Of a stretch of DNA of 64,000 bases, positions 32,151 through 41,177 are shown piece by piece. The position numbers and the translations under genes are program-made. Source of the stretch: JAJRXR01 sp041402005 (GTDB lineage: Bacteria; Planctomycetota; Phycisphaerae; Phycisphaerales; UBA1924); assembly GCA_041402005.1 (NCBI GenBank), contig JAWKTB010000002.1, positions 124,001 through 188,000 of the forward strand, read 5' to 3'. The notes below the pieces were generated by a model that was given only the letters and a program-made list of their open reading frames with translations, was not told the DNA's origin and did not search any database. Within the stretch, counting starts at the first letter, position 1. Every line of letters starts with the position of its first letter.

Positions 32151-33899
32151 ATGTTCAATCCACGATTGAGCGGTGTGCGTGCCGCGGCGTGTGTCGGCGC
32201 GATCATGATTGCCTCGGGCGGCGTGCGCGCTGACGGTGACAGCCGCGCGTACGACGGGTGGGGGAATAACGTGGCGCATCCGGAGTGGGGGTCGGCGCTG
32301 TCGAACCTCATGCGGATGATGAATGCCGACTACGCGGACGGTGTGTCCGACATGGGCGGCGCCGGCCGTCCGTCGCCCCGAGTCATTTCAGACGCGTTCC
32401 ATCAGGGACGCACGCCCAGGTGGTCGCAGCGCGTCCTGACCAGCATGGTCTTCCACTGGGGTCAGTTCATCGACCACGACATCGACCTGACGACGGACAC
32501 CTCGGGCGAGTCGGCGCCGATCTCGATCCCGGGGGACGACGCCTGGATGACGCCGGGGGGGACGATCCCGTTCATCCGGTCGATCTACGACCCGACGACG
32601 GGGCTGGGGCCGGGCGACCCGCGCGAGCAGGTCAACATGATCACGTCGTACATCGACGGCTCGAACGTGTACGGCTCGAGCGAGGCGAGGGCGTTGGCGC
32701 TGCGTGAGTTTGTGAACGGGCGTCTGCTCGAGGGGCCCAATGGCCTGCTGCCCTGGAACACGCTGGGCGTGAGCATGGCCGACCCGTTCGGGCGCCCGCC
32801 CGAGCAGCTCTTCGCGGCCGGCGACGTCCGGGCGAACGAGCAGCCCGGGCTGACGGCGCTGCACACGCTGTTCGTGCGCGAGCACAACCGCCTTGCGGCC
32901 CGGTACAAGCAGGTTCACCCGAACTGGAACGACGAGCAGCTCTACCAGAGGGCCCGGGAGTACAACTGGGCGCTGATCCAGGCGATCACGTACAACGAGT
33001 TCCTGCCGGCGCTCCTGGGCGAGGGGGCGATGCCCCCCTACACGGGGTACAAGACGGGCGTGAACGCCTCGATCGCCAGCGAGTTTTCCGCGGGCTCCTA
33101 CCGCTTCGGGCACTCGATGGTCAACCCGACGCTCCCCCGGTATCTCGAGGGCGGCGTCCCGCACCCGAGCGGCCCGCTCGACCTGTTCAGCTCATTCTTC
33201 AACCCGGACGCCATCATCTCCTCGGGCGGGATCGAGCCGATCCTCCGAGGAGAGTTCGGCGAGCTTGCGCAGGAGATCGACCCGTTCGTCGTCGATGACC
33301 TGCGGAACCTTCTGTTCGGCGGGGGCGGGATCGGGCTCGACCTCGCCTCGATCAACATCCAGCGCGGACGCGACCACGGCCTGCGCAGCTACAACGACGT
33401 GCGCGAGGCGATGGGACTCGGACGGGCGCAGACATGGTCCGACATCTCCTCGGTTCCCGACGTCCAGCAGCGCCTCGCAAGCGTGTACGCCACGCCCGAT
33501 GACGTGGATCTCTGGATCGGCGGGTTGTGCGAGGACCACCTGCCCGGCTCGAGCCTCGGGCCGACGCACCAGGCGGTCATCGTCGACCAGTTCAAGCGAC
33601 TGCGCGACGGCGACCGGTACTTCTACGCCAGCCACCTTTCCGCCAACGACGTCTTCAACATCAACCAGACCACCCTGGCCGACGTCATCCGGCGCAACAC
33701 CAACATCCACTTCGTCCAGGACAACGTCTTCTTCGTCTCGGCGGATCTCAACCGGGACGCGGACGTCAACTACCTGGACGTGATCGACTTCCTCGTCGCG
33801 TTCTCGGCGGGGGACGATTCGGCCAACTTCGTGCCGGACCTCGTCCTCGACTTCAACGACGTGCTGGCGTTCCTGACCGCGTTCAACAGGTACTTCTGA
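32151..33899 (+). CDS. Secreted animal-type heme peroxidase with C-terminal dockerin-like repeat
   Basis: A 582-residue exported protein of the myeloperoxidase/peroxidasin superfamily. A signal peptide (about 1-27) precedes the catalytic domain. All key residues line up with myeloperoxidase: Gln105, Asp108 and distal His109 in GQFIDHD, Arg228 and Glu231 in RANE, the following LTALHTLFVREHNRL, proximal His321 in YRFGHS, and Asn in NIQRGRDHG. The last 50 residues hold two EF-hand-like, dockerin-type segments (NRDADVNYLDVIDFLVAF and DFNDVLAFLTAF). It likely oxidises halides or phenols outside the cytoplasm. Confidence 0.92.
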   Translation: MFNPRLSGVRAAACVGAIMIASGGVRADGDSRAYDGWGNNVAHPEWGSALSNLMRMMNADYADGVSDMGGAGRPSPRVISDAFHQGRTPRWSQRVLTSMVFHWGQFIDHDIDLTTDTSGESAPISIPGDDAWMTPGGTIPFIRSIYDPTTGLGPGDPREQVNMITSYIDGSNVYGSSEARALALREFVNGRLLEGPNGLLPWNTLGVSMADPFGRPPEQLFAAGDVRANEQPGLTALHTLFVREHNRLAARYKQVHPNWNDEQLYQRAREYNWALIQAITYNEFLPALLGEGAMPPYTGYKTGVNASIASEFSAGSYRFGHSMVNPTLPRYLEGGVPHPSGPLDLFSSFFNPDAIISSGGIEPILRGEFGELAQEIDPFVVDDLRNLLFGGGGIGLDLASINIQRGRDHGLRSYNDVREAMGLGRAQTWSDISSVPDVQQRLASVYATPDDVDLWIGGLCEDHLPGSSLGPTHQAVIVDQFKRLRDGDRYFYASHLSANDVFNINQTTLADVIRRNTNIHFVQDNVFFVSADLNRDADVNYLDVIDFLVAFSAGDDSANFVPDLVLDFNDVLAFLTAFNRYF

Positions 33900-34008
33900 G
33901 CGGGGGGGACCTGAAACTCCGCGAGGGGGGAGTTGCGCCGTGAGGGTCGGATGACCACCGCGGCGCTTTTCTTTCATGGCGCCCGCGTCCTCACGATGCC
34001 CGAGCGAC

Positions 34009-35598
34009 CTACCGGGTCGGGGGGTCGCGCAGCTCTCGCGGGAGTTCCGGCGTCGGCGCCCAGGACGTGTACCCGCCGGCGCCTTGCGGATTCGCGCGGG
34101 GCGCTTCGGGCGCCGGGCGGCTCGTCGGGGTGGTCGACGGGGGAGGCGGCGCCCAGGAGGGCGTCACGCTCGAGTGGCTCGGCGTCTGACGCGGCTGGGG
34201 CGTTGGTGTGTGCGGGTTCGTGGTGTTCGTCGAGGCGTAGCCCGACGAAGACTGGGCGGGTGATGAAGGACTCGGCGAGGCGTGGCTGGGTGACTCGCCG
34301 AGACCCGTCCGCTGGATGACGCGTTCGAGAGCCTGGCCCGTCTGGGCGGCGCGGGTGATGAGCCCGCCGAGCCAAGCGCCCGCCTCCTCGACGCGCGAGC
34401 CCAGACGCTGGATCGACGCGTCGAGCAGGGCCTCGAGCTCCTGGCGCTGACGCTTGAGCGTCTGCCCGCCCTCCTCGGCCATGCGGGCCGACTCGCGCAC
34501 GCCCTCCTCGATCGATTGGTGCTCGGCGTGCAGGGCCCGGATCTGCTCGGCGGCGGCGGCCAGCGCCGACTCCAGCTCCGGGCGGGCGCTCTTGATCAGC
34601 TCGAGCCCCTGGTCGGCCTGGTGGCGAGACTCCGCGGCTCGCTGCGTGAGGTTCTCCACGCGCTGCGACGCCTCGACCAACGCGTTGGCGAGCTTCTGAC
34701 GAGACTCGTCCGCCTGACGCCCGGACTCGGTCAGTCGCTGCGTCGCCTCCTCCGCCCGTCGCCTTGCGCTCTCGACGCCCTCGATGATCGCGACGGCGGC
34801 CTGCTCCTCGTTCTCGCCCATGTTGTCGGGATCGAGGGCGAACGCCGCCAGCGTGCGCCGACACAGACGCTCGGTGGACTCGCCGACGCGGGAGAGCTCG
34901 TTCGCCCGCGCCTCGAGGCCTTGGGTGAGCGTCTGGGCGCGCTCGGCGACGCGGTTGGAGGCGGACTCGCCCTCGGCGACGATGCGTGCCGAGCGCTCCT
35001 CGAACTCGCGCAGCTTCGTCTCGAGCTGGGTCGCGATCTCCTCGAGCTTCTGCGCGTGACGCAGGGCGGTCTCCTCGGCGGTGACGAGGCGCTGCTCGGC
35101 CTGGTTCGCCCTCGACTCGAACGAGTCGAACACGCTCGCCAGTCGAGCCTCGAGCGCCTCCAGACGCTGCGCGACGTTGGTGTCGATGTTCTGGTCGAGC
35201 TCCTCGATCCGCTTGGCGCGGGTCGCGGCCTCCTCGAGCGCCGCGGTCGTGCGCTCGATCCGTTCGTCGAACATCTTGACGAGCTTGGCGCCCGCCTCGA
35301 TCTTGGTGCGCAGGTCCTTGCCCGCGGCACGCGACTCCTCGACGAGCACGTGCGCGCTCTGGGCGCTGGTGCGCAGCGTCTCGCCCGAGCCCGAGGCCTC
35401 GCGGATGAGGGTCTTGAGCGTCTCGGAGTAGCGGGTGAACGCGTTCTGATCGATCACGCGGGGCGTGAGGAAGACGTCCTCGATCGAGCCCTGGCCGGGC
35501 GGCATGGAGAAGGGGAGCGAGGCGCCCTGGCGGGCGGCCTGGGCGGGCGCCTCCTGGGCGTCGGTCGTGGCGGTGGCGAAGGGAGATTGCTCGTTCAT
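34009..35598 (-). CDS. Long coiled-coil protein of unknown function
   Basis: A 529-residue soluble protein. An acidic N-terminal 50 residues lead into a very long coiled coil (about 70-430), rich in Glu, Ala, Arg and Gln with repeated patterns such as EERSARI and AEQRL. The C-terminal 100 residues are low complexity, rich in Ser, Pro and Thr. There are no membrane helices or catalytic motifs. The ATG at 35598 follows GGAGG. Such proteins often serve as scaffolds or cell-shape elements. It is divergent from the rluB gene, with start codons 95 bp apart. Confidence 0.75.
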   Translation of the reverse strand: MNEQSPFATATTDAQEAPAQAARQGASLPFSMPPGQGSIEDVFLTPRVIDQNAFTRYSETLKTLIREASGSGETLRTSAQSAHVLVEESRAAGKDLRTKIEAGAKLVKMFDERIERTTAALEEAATRAKRIEELDQNIDTNVAQRLEALEARLASVFDSFESRANQAEQRLVTAEETALRHAQKLEEIATQLETKLREFEERSARIVAEGESASNRVAERAQTLTQGLEARANELSRVGESTERLCRRTLAAFALDPDNMGENEEQAAVAIIEGVESARRRAEEATQRLTESGRQADESRQKLANALVEASQRVENLTQRAAESRHQADQGLELIKSARPELESALAAAAEQIRALHAEHQSIEEGVRESARMAEEGGQTLKRQRQELEALLDASIQRLGSRVEEAGAWLGGLITRAAQTGQALERVIQRTGLGESPSHASPSPSSPAQSSSGYASTNTTNPHTPTPQPRQTPSHSSVTPSWAPPPPSTTPTSRPAPEAPRANPQGAGGYTSWAPTPELPRELRDPPTR

Positions 35599-35693
35599 GG
35601 TGGCCTCCGTGCCGATTGCGCTCGGGAGGGATGCAGCGCGCGGCATCGTACACCATGCGAGGGCGGGTGGCGCGGCGGCGCTAGCATCCACAG

Positions 35694-36731
35694 ATGTCCA
35701 AAGGGCGGGGTCAGAACGGGCGGGGGAGCGACCTCAAGGACGCGTCGCGGGGCGAGCGCCTGCAGCGTGTCCTGGCCGACGCCGGCGTCGCCTCCAGGCG
35801 TGATTGCGAGGAGCTGATCCGCGCCGGGGCGGTGGAGGTCAACGGCGAGCTGGTGACCGAGCTTCCGGCGTGGGTCGATCCGACAACCGACAGGATTCTC
35901 GTCGATGGGCGCCCCCTGCCGAAGCCCGAGCGCCACGTGTACGTGATGCTCAACAAGCCCGCGCGGGTGCTCTCGACCGCCGAGGACGAGCCGGGCGCCG
36001 ACCGAAAGACGGTGCTCGACCTCGTGGATCACCCCGAGCGGGCGAGGCTTTTCCCGGTCGGGCGTCTCGACTACGACTCGCTCGGACTGGTGCTCCTGAC
36101 CAACGACGGCGAGCTGGCCAACCGGATCACGCACCCGCGCTTCGGCGTGCCCAAGACGTACAAGGTCGTCGTCAAGGGCGTTCTGGACGAGGAGGCGGCG
36201 CGCGAGCTGGAGCGCGGCATCTACCTCGCCCAGCGCAAGGCCGGGCGCACCGAGGGCGCGGCGCGGACGGCGAACGTCGAGCTGGCGGTCCTGCATCAGG
36301 ACCGGGAGCGGACGACGCTCGAGATCACGCTCCGCGAGGGGCGCAACCGACAGGTTCGGCGCATGCTGGCGGCGGTCGGCTTCCCCGTGAAGTCGCTCGA
36401 GCGGGTCGCGGTCGGGCCCGTGCGCCTCAGGGGCGTCGCCCGGGGGGCGTGGCGGGAGCTGACCTCGTCGGAGGTCCAGGCGCTGCGACGGGCAGCGGCG
36501 GCCCCAGGCAAGGGTGGTTCGGGCGGGACACGGAGCGCCAAGGCGGGCAAGGGCCCGAAGCCCAAGGCGGGCGGAAAGACGCGACCCGCAAAGGCCGACG
36601 AAGGGGGTGACGCCCCCACGCTCTCCAGGCGGGCGGTCAAGAACGCGGCCCACGGGTCCGGCAGGGGTTCGGATCGGGGCGCGGGCGGACGCGGGGGCAA
36701 GGGCGGGCGGAACGGGCGGGCGCGGGGCTGA
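35694..36731 (+). CDS. rluB: 23S rRNA pseudouridine synthase, RluB type
   Basis: A 345-residue enzyme isomerising a uridine in 23S rRNA, probably at the RluB site (position 2605 in E. coli). An S4 RNA-binding domain (about 20-70) precedes the RsuA-family catalytic domain with GRLDYDS, where Asp126 is the nucleophile, and RQVRRMLAAVGFPV. A C-terminal tail of about 100 residues is rich in Lys, Gly, Arg and Ala and likely disordered, adding RNA affinity. Its TGA stop is one base from the next ATG, so the two genes are probably co-transcribed. Confidence 0.9.
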   Translation: MSKGRGQNGRGSDLKDASRGERLQRVLADAGVASRRDCEELIRAGAVEVNGELVTELPAWVDPTTDRILVDGRPLPKPERHVYVMLNKPARVLSTAEDEPGADRKTVLDLVDHPERARLFPVGRLDYDSLGLVLLTNDGELANRITHPRFGVPKTYKVVVKGVLDEEAARELERGIYLAQRKAGRTEGAARTANVELAVLHQDRERTTLEITLREGRNRQVRRMLAAVGFPVKSLERVAVGPVRLRGVARGAWRELTSSEVQALRRAAAAPGKGGSGGTRSAKAGKGPKPKAGGKTRPAKADEGGDAPTLSRRAVKNAAHGSGRGSDRGAGGRGGKGGRNGRARG

Positions 36732-36732
36732 G

Positions 36733-38298
36733 ATGTCCGACGACAGACCACCCATCGACGAGCACGAGGAGCTGACGCGAACGGTCTCGGTCGTGCGCGC
36801 GGGGCTGAGGGGGTTGTACAAGTCGGGCCTGCCCCGGATGGCGGCGGCGCTGGCGTACCGCACGATCTTCAGCATCATCCCGGTGCTGGCGATCGCGCTG
36901 GTGATCGCGAGCGGGCTGATCTCGCCCGAGCAGGTGCGTGACAGCTTCACGAAGCTGCTCGAGTACGCCGGCTTCCAGACGATCGTGGTGAGCACGGACG
37001 ACGCCAAGCCCGTGCAGATCGCGGGTCCGCCCGAGCCGGGCGCCGAGGCGACGGAGATCGCCGCCCCGGTCAAGGGCCAGAGCGTGAGCGTCCCCGTGCT
37101 CAAGGACGAGGCGGAGCAGGTCGAGCGGGGCGACGGGGAGGTGAACGAGGAGCGCGTCGCGGCGGCCGACGAGCTGCTCACCAACCTCGTCGAGCATGTC
37201 AGCTCGAGCCTTGGCGCCATCAACCGGGGCTGGATCGGGTTCGTCTCCGCCGGCGTGTTCATATACGCGGCGTTGTCGCTCTTCCTCGAGATCGAGCGCT
37301 CGTTCAACCAGATCTACCGCGTGCAGCGGGGGCGCGGGTGGGTCGCGCGACTGCTGCTGTACTGGACGATGCTGACGCTCGGCTCGATCCTGCTTTTGGC
37401 GACCTTCTCGGTGGGCCAGCGGTTCACGGAGTGGGTCGAGGCGCTGCTGGGCGGGACGATGGGCAGCCGTTGGACGCTGGGCCTGGCGGGGTACGGCGTC
37501 ACGGTGCTGATCTCGACGACGCTGCTGTGGATCGTGTACACGACGGTGCCGAACGTGCGGGTGGCGGCCCGCCCGGCGCTGGTGGGGGCGTTCCTGGGCG
37601 CCGTCGTTTGGGAGCTGGGCAAGTGGGGGTTCACGCAGTACGTCGAGTACTCGACGGCGTACGCGAAGTTCTACGGCTCGCTCGCGCTGCTCCCCCTGTT
37701 CATGCTCTGGGTGTACGTGACGTGGCTGATCGTGCTGTTCGGGCTGCAGGTGACGTACGCGCTCGAGCACTTCTCGGAGCTGCGCGACCCGCAGCCGCCG
37801 GCGGACCATGCGCCGACGGTCCTGGACCCCGCGATGATCCTGCTGGTGGCGTCGGCGATCGCGCGTCGGTTCGAGGGGGGCAAGGACGGGAGCCCGGCGG
37901 AGATCGGCGCGGAGCTGGGCGTGGACGACGACGTCGTCGAGCGGATGTGCGCGGCTCTTGACAAGGCCCAGATCGTGCACCGCGTCGAGAGCGACTCGCC
38001 CGGCGAGCGGTACACCATGGCCGCCCCGCCCGCGAGCGTCGCGGCCCGCGACGTCTTCAACGTCGGGCTGGGCCTGAGCGGGGGCGAGTCGGCGGTCCTG
38101 GGCGAACTCGACAAGGCGAGAGGCGAGGCGCTGGGCGACCGGACGCTCGCCGACGTCGCGGCAAAGTCCGCGCCCCCCGGGCGGGCTCGCCTCTGGGGCT
38201 CGGGCGAGGGGCGGGCCAAGGCGCCCAAGGCGACGGCGGAAGGCTCGAACGGGGCTCCCGGGGCGTCGTCGACCATCAGTTCCGGCGAGGCGACCTGA
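36733..38298 (+). CDS. YihY/virulence factor BrkB-family membrane protein
   Basis: A 521-residue inner membrane protein. The YihY (UPF0761) domain holds about six helices, with AAALAYRTIFSIIPVLAI near the start and IYAALSLFLEIERSFNQIYRV in the middle. A hydrophilic loop of about 100 residues is inserted after the second helix. The C-terminal 150 residues are soluble, with a winged-helix-like part (AEIGAELGVDDDVVERMCAAL). YihY was once named ribonuclease BN in error, and its true role is unknown. It follows rluB immediately. Confidence 0.85.
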   Translation: MSDDRPPIDEHEELTRTVSVVRAGLRGLYKSGLPRMAAALAYRTIFSIIPVLAIALVIASGLISPEQVRDSFTKLLEYAGFQTIVVSTDDAKPVQIAGPPEPGAEATEIAAPVKGQSVSVPVLKDEAEQVERGDGEVNEERVAAADELLTNLVEHVSSSLGAINRGWIGFVSAGVFIYAALSLFLEIERSFNQIYRVQRGRGWVARLLLYWTMLTLGSILLLATFSVGQRFTEWVEALLGGTMGSRWTLGLAGYGVTVLISTTLLWIVYTTVPNVRVAARPALVGAFLGAVVWELGKWGFTQYVEYSTAYAKFYGSLALLPLFMLWVYVTWLIVLFGLQVTYALEHFSELRDPQPPADHAPTVLDPAMILLVASAIARRFEGGKDGSPAEIGAELGVDDDVVERMCAALDKAQIVHRVESDSPGERYTMAAPPASVAARDVFNVGLGLSGGESAVLGELDKARGEALGDRTLADVAAKSAPPGRARLWGSGEGRAKAPKATAEGSNGAPGASSTISSGEAT

Positions 38299-38328
38299 GG
38301 GGGCGGTTCGCCTACCCTCCCCGTCCCG

Positions 38329-38766
38329 ATGGCGCCCCACCACCTGACCGAGTTCACGATCTACCTGGCCCAGCGCCCCGGCGAGCTGGCGGGCGTCCTG
38401 GAGGCGGCGGCGGCGGCGGGGGTGGACATCCACGCCCTGGCGGTCGGCGAGCACGCCGACAAGGGGTGCGTCCACCTCTTGGGCTCCCCCGAGGAGGCCC
38501 TGCGTCACGTGATGGAGTCCCTGGTGGAGTCGGGGATCGGCCCGGTGGTCGAGTCGCCGGTGCTGGCGGTCGCGATCGACAATCGCCCGGGGGCGGTGCG
38601 GGACATTTCCGTCCTGATGGCCGACGCGCGGGTGAACATCCGGCGGGCGTACATGGCCAGCGGGATCAACGGCCAGGCGAGCCTGTGCGTCTTCCGCTTC
38701 GACGACCAGGAACGGGCGGCGCAGGTGATCGAGTCGCTGGACTGGCCGATGCAGAAGAGGGCATGA
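38329..38766 (+). CDS. Tandem ACT-domain protein
   Basis: A 145-residue cytoplasmic protein with two ACT repeats (about 8-72 and 76-140), readable from RPGELAGVLEAAAAAGVDI and RPGAVRDISVLMADARVNI. ACT domains bind amino acids or other small ligands and regulate metabolic enzymes. As a stand-alone protein without a catalytic domain it is probably an allosteric regulator, and the ligand is unknown. It lies 30 bp after the YihY gene and 87 bp before nuoB on the same strand. Confidence 0.8.
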   Translation: MAPHHLTEFTIYLAQRPGELAGVLEAAAAAGVDIHALAVGEHADKGCVHLLGSPEEALRHVMESLVESGIGPVVESPVLAVAIDNRPGAVRDISVLMADARVNIRRAYMASGINGQASLCVFRFDDQERAAQVIESLDWPMQKRA

Positions 38767-38853
38767 ATCCGGCCCTGCTGCGGGCCGATTTGGACCACGG
38801 GGGCGGGACTCCGTACGATCGGTCCGATCCCTCGAAGGGTCTGGAGGCTGATC

Positions 38854-39423
38854 TTGGGCATCGAAGCCGCACTTTCAACGGATCTGGTGCTGACCACGCA
38901 GCTCAAGCGTGTGGTGAACTGGGCGCGTCGGTCGAGCCTGTGGCCGATGCCATTCGCGACCGCGTGCTGCGGGATCGAGCTGATGGCGACGGCGTGCAGC
39001 CGGTATGACATCGCCCGCTTCGGCGCCGAGGCGATGCGGTTCAGCCCGCGCCAGGCGGACCTGCTGATCGTCGCCGGTCGCATCGGGATCAAGATGCTGC
39101 CGGTCTTGCAGCGGATCTACGAGCAGATGGCCGAGCCCAAGTGGGTGATCTCGATGGGCGCGTGCGCCTCGACGGGGGGGGTGTTCGACACGTACGCGAC
39201 GGTGCAGGGGTGCGACCAGTTCATCCCGGTGGACGTGTACGTGCCGGGGTGCCCGCCGCGGCCCGAGCAGTTGCTCGAGGGCGTGATGGCGATCCAGCGG
39301 ATCATCGACGAGGACGGGATCCCGCCGAAGGGGCCTGATGGAAAGCGGGTTCCGCTCGGGATCGCGCTGCAGCCCAACCACGCGGTGAGGCCGCAGCCTG
39401 CGCCCCTGGGCATCTCGATCTAG
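38854..39423 (+). CDS. nuoB: NADH-quinone oxidoreductase subunit B
   Basis: A 189-residue subunit of the peripheral arm of complex I that carries iron-sulfur cluster N2. The four ligands are Cys38 and Cys39 (ATACCGIE), Cys104 (GACAS) and Cys133 (PGCPPRPEQLLEG), with the same spacing as in E. coli NuoB. The TTG start at 38854 is supported by GGAGG eight bases upstream. It is isolated from the nuoJKLMN run by nearly 10 kb, and other peripheral subunits are not in the window, so complex I genes are scattered. The C-terminus is extended by about 25 residues. Confidence 0.94.
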   Translation: MGIEAALSTDLVLTTQLKRVVNWARRSSLWPMPFATACCGIELMATACSRYDIARFGAEAMRFSPRQADLLIVAGRIGIKMLPVLQRIYEQMAEPKWVISMGACASTGGVFDTYATVQGCDQFIPVDVYVPGCPPRPEQLLEGVMAIQRIIDEDGIPPKGPDGKRVPLGIALQPNHAVRPQPAPLGISI

Positions 39424-39472
39424 GGGTGGCTCAACCGGTCGAGTCGGAGACGGAGGACGGGCGGGACGCCCA

Positions 39473-39490
39473 TACCACCGAGGGGTGGTA
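39473..39490 (+). terminator. Candidate nuoB terminator hairpin
   Basis: TACCACC and GGTGGTA form a perfect 7-bp stem with a GAGG loop 50 bp past nuoB. No T-tract follows, and a second small stem (gggcg/cgccc) lies just upstream. Termination is inferred only from position. Confidence 0.35.
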
Positions 39491-39637
39491 GGGGGAGGCG
39501 TGCGGTCGTGCGCATGAAAAACGTCGCTGGGGCGCGGCGACGCCTCGGCGACGTGTATCACGCTCGGGAGGTTGGGGTCACGCGTCTCCCGCACGTGAGG
39601 GTGAGTCAGGTTGTTGCGCCCATGAGCGCCGAACGAC

Positions 39638-40240
39638 TCAGCGCCGACGACGGACGGCAGCGAGGCCTCCCAGGCCCATCAGCGCCAGGGCGCCGGGCGC
39701 GGGGACCGGGGCGGTCTGGAGGGTGAGATGGCTGCCCGTGGCGTACCAGCCCTCGGGACCGGCGAAGAGGTTCGAGGTCACGAAGAACTCGACGAAGACG
39801 TCGCCCCCGGCGAGGTCGAAGTCCATGCCGTCGGCGGTCAGGTCGTGGAGGTCGAGGAACGCCGAGCCGGCGCCGACGTTGGTCTGGCCCATGAAGGGGT
39901 CGAGGACGACGCCGTCGCCGGCGGCGTTGAGGATCGCGATGCGCAGGCCCTCGAGGGGGAGGTTGTGCTGCGAGGTCGCGGAGAGGTCCCAGCTGAGGCC
40001 CGTGAGGACGAGGTCCTCGTCGCCCAGGTCGATCTGGAAGACGGTGTTCCAGGTGCTGCCCTGGAGGTTGTTGTGGACGACGCCGGCGAGGCTGACGTCG
40101 TGGAGGAAGAGTTGCGAGTCGGCGGCGGTCATGGTCGGGGTGGCGTTGATGCTCAGCCCGCTGGCCTGCTGGATCTGGGCCGGGGCGAGGGCGGCGCATC
40201 CCGCCAGCACCACGGCGGCGCTCGTTGCTGTGTTACGCAT
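39638..40240 (-). CDS. PEP-CTERM-like exported protein, paralogue 1
   Basis: A 200-residue exported protein. The signal peptide ends near AALAPAQ. The mature domain is beta-rich with the segments GLSINATP, LTGLSWDLSATS, AILNAAGDGV and LFAGPEG, shared with the two neighbouring paralogues. The C-terminus is VPAPGALALMGLGGLAAVRRRR: a PAPG motif, a short helix and four arginines, the PEP-CTERM-like sorting tail common in planctomycetes. Such tails are cut by an exosortase-like transpeptidase. The ligand or function of the domain is unknown. Confidence 0.85.
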   Translation of the reverse strand: MRNTATSAAVVLAGCAALAPAQIQQASGLSINATPTMTAADSQLFLHDVSLAGVVHNNLQGSTWNTVFQIDLGDEDLVLTGLSWDLSATSQHNLPLEGLRIAILNAAGDGVVLDPFMGQTNVGAGSAFLDLHDLTADGMDFDLAGGDVFVEFFVTSNLFAGPEGWYATGSHLTLQTAPVPAPGALALMGLGGLAAVRRRR

Positions 40241-40565
40241 CGTGCTCTGCTCCTATCGAGGGTTCACCTGTCCGAACAAATGAGACAGCTGACGGGGCGC
40301 TTGCCGGCGCGGCCCGTGCCGCCCGGTCCCCCTCGATCTCACGCCACGCCGGTCCCGAATGGCCGAGTCCGGCACACCCGGACGCGTCACTGGACGCCCG
40401 GGCGTGCGCCCCGGCGTCGTGCCGAAGCTTGGTCCAATAAACACGATGGGCGCGTTATCGCCAGTGAGTTCGAGCGTTTTCTTCGCCATCTTCACAGGCG
40501 CGGGCGCGCGCATGCGAAGACCCGCCCATCGGGCGGGTCGGACATGTCATTGGTTCAGTGAACGC
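40241..40565. other. Intergenic region between PEP-CTERM-like paralogues 1 and 2
   Basis: This 325-bp gap holds the minus-strand leader of paralogue 1, with AGGAGC as a likely ribosome site, and the terminator of paralogue 2 at 40519-40539. An AT-richer patch at about 40430-40490 may contain the paralogue 1 promoter, but I cannot place the hexamers. Confidence 0.4.
40519..40539 (-). terminator. Terminator of PEP-CTERM-like paralogue 2
   Basis: GACCCGCCC and GGGCGGGTC form a perfect 9-bp stem with a 3-nt loop, 27 bp past the stop on the minus strand, followed by TTCGC. The T-run is short, but position and stem strength fit a terminator. Confidence 0.55.
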
Positions 40566-41177
40566 TCAGGCGCGGCGCCGACGTCGTGACGCGAGCAGGG
40601 TGACACCGCCGATCGGCGCGAGCACGCCCGGGGCCGGCAGCGGCGTCAACTCGAGGGTGATGAGGCTGCCGTCCTCGTAGATCCCCTCGCGCGGCGTCAT
40701 GGTGAGAGGACGCGTGAAGAAGAGCTCGACGTACACGTCCCCGTCACCCAGGGCGAAGTCGAGGCCCATGGCGTCGAGGTCGTAGAACCCCGAGGCGGCG
40801 TGCGCGGAGCCGACGAAATCCATGCCGACGAAGGGGTGGAACATGACGCCGTCGCCGTCGGCGTTGTAGATGGCGATCTGAAGGTCGCTCAGGGGGACGC
40901 CGGCGAGGGTCGTCCCGGTGAGGTCCCAGCTGAGGCCAGTGACCTGGAGGTCGTCGCGACCGAGCCCGGCGCGGAGGACCTGGTTGCGTGTCGAGCCGAG
41001 CACGTCGAAGTGCGAGCGCCCGGAGATGTCGAGAACGCTCTGAGAGAGCGGGCCGTCGAGGGAGGTGACGCTGGGATCGGGGTTGACCGTGAGGCCGCTG
41101 ATGCCCAGGACGTCGGCGGAGGCGGCGCCACTCGAGAGGGCGATCGCCAAGACACAGGCGGCAGGAACGGCGCGCAT
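40566..41177 (-). CDS. PEP-CTERM-like exported protein, paralogue 2
   Basis: A 203-residue relative of paralogues 1 and 3. A signal peptide ends near GAASADV. The shared blocks appear as GISGLTVNPD, VTGLSWDLTGTT, AIYNADGDGV and VYVELFFTRPL. The C-terminus LPAPGVLAPIGGVTLLASRRRRR keeps the PAPG, helix and arginines, though the helix is less regular. It is the most divergent of the three in its middle region. All three genes point the same way, with 300-bp gaps and separate terminators, which suggests separate transcription. Confidence 0.85.
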   Translation of the reverse strand: MRAVPAACVLAIALSSGAASADVLGISGLTVNPDPSVTSLDGPLSQSVLDISGRSHFDVLGSTRNQVLRAGLGRDDLQVTGLSWDLTGTTLAGVPLSDLQIAIYNADGDGVMFHPFVGMDFVGSAHAASGFYDLDAMGLDFALGDGDVYVELFFTRPLTMTPREGIYEDGSLITLELTPLPAPGVLAPIGGVTLLASRRRRRA

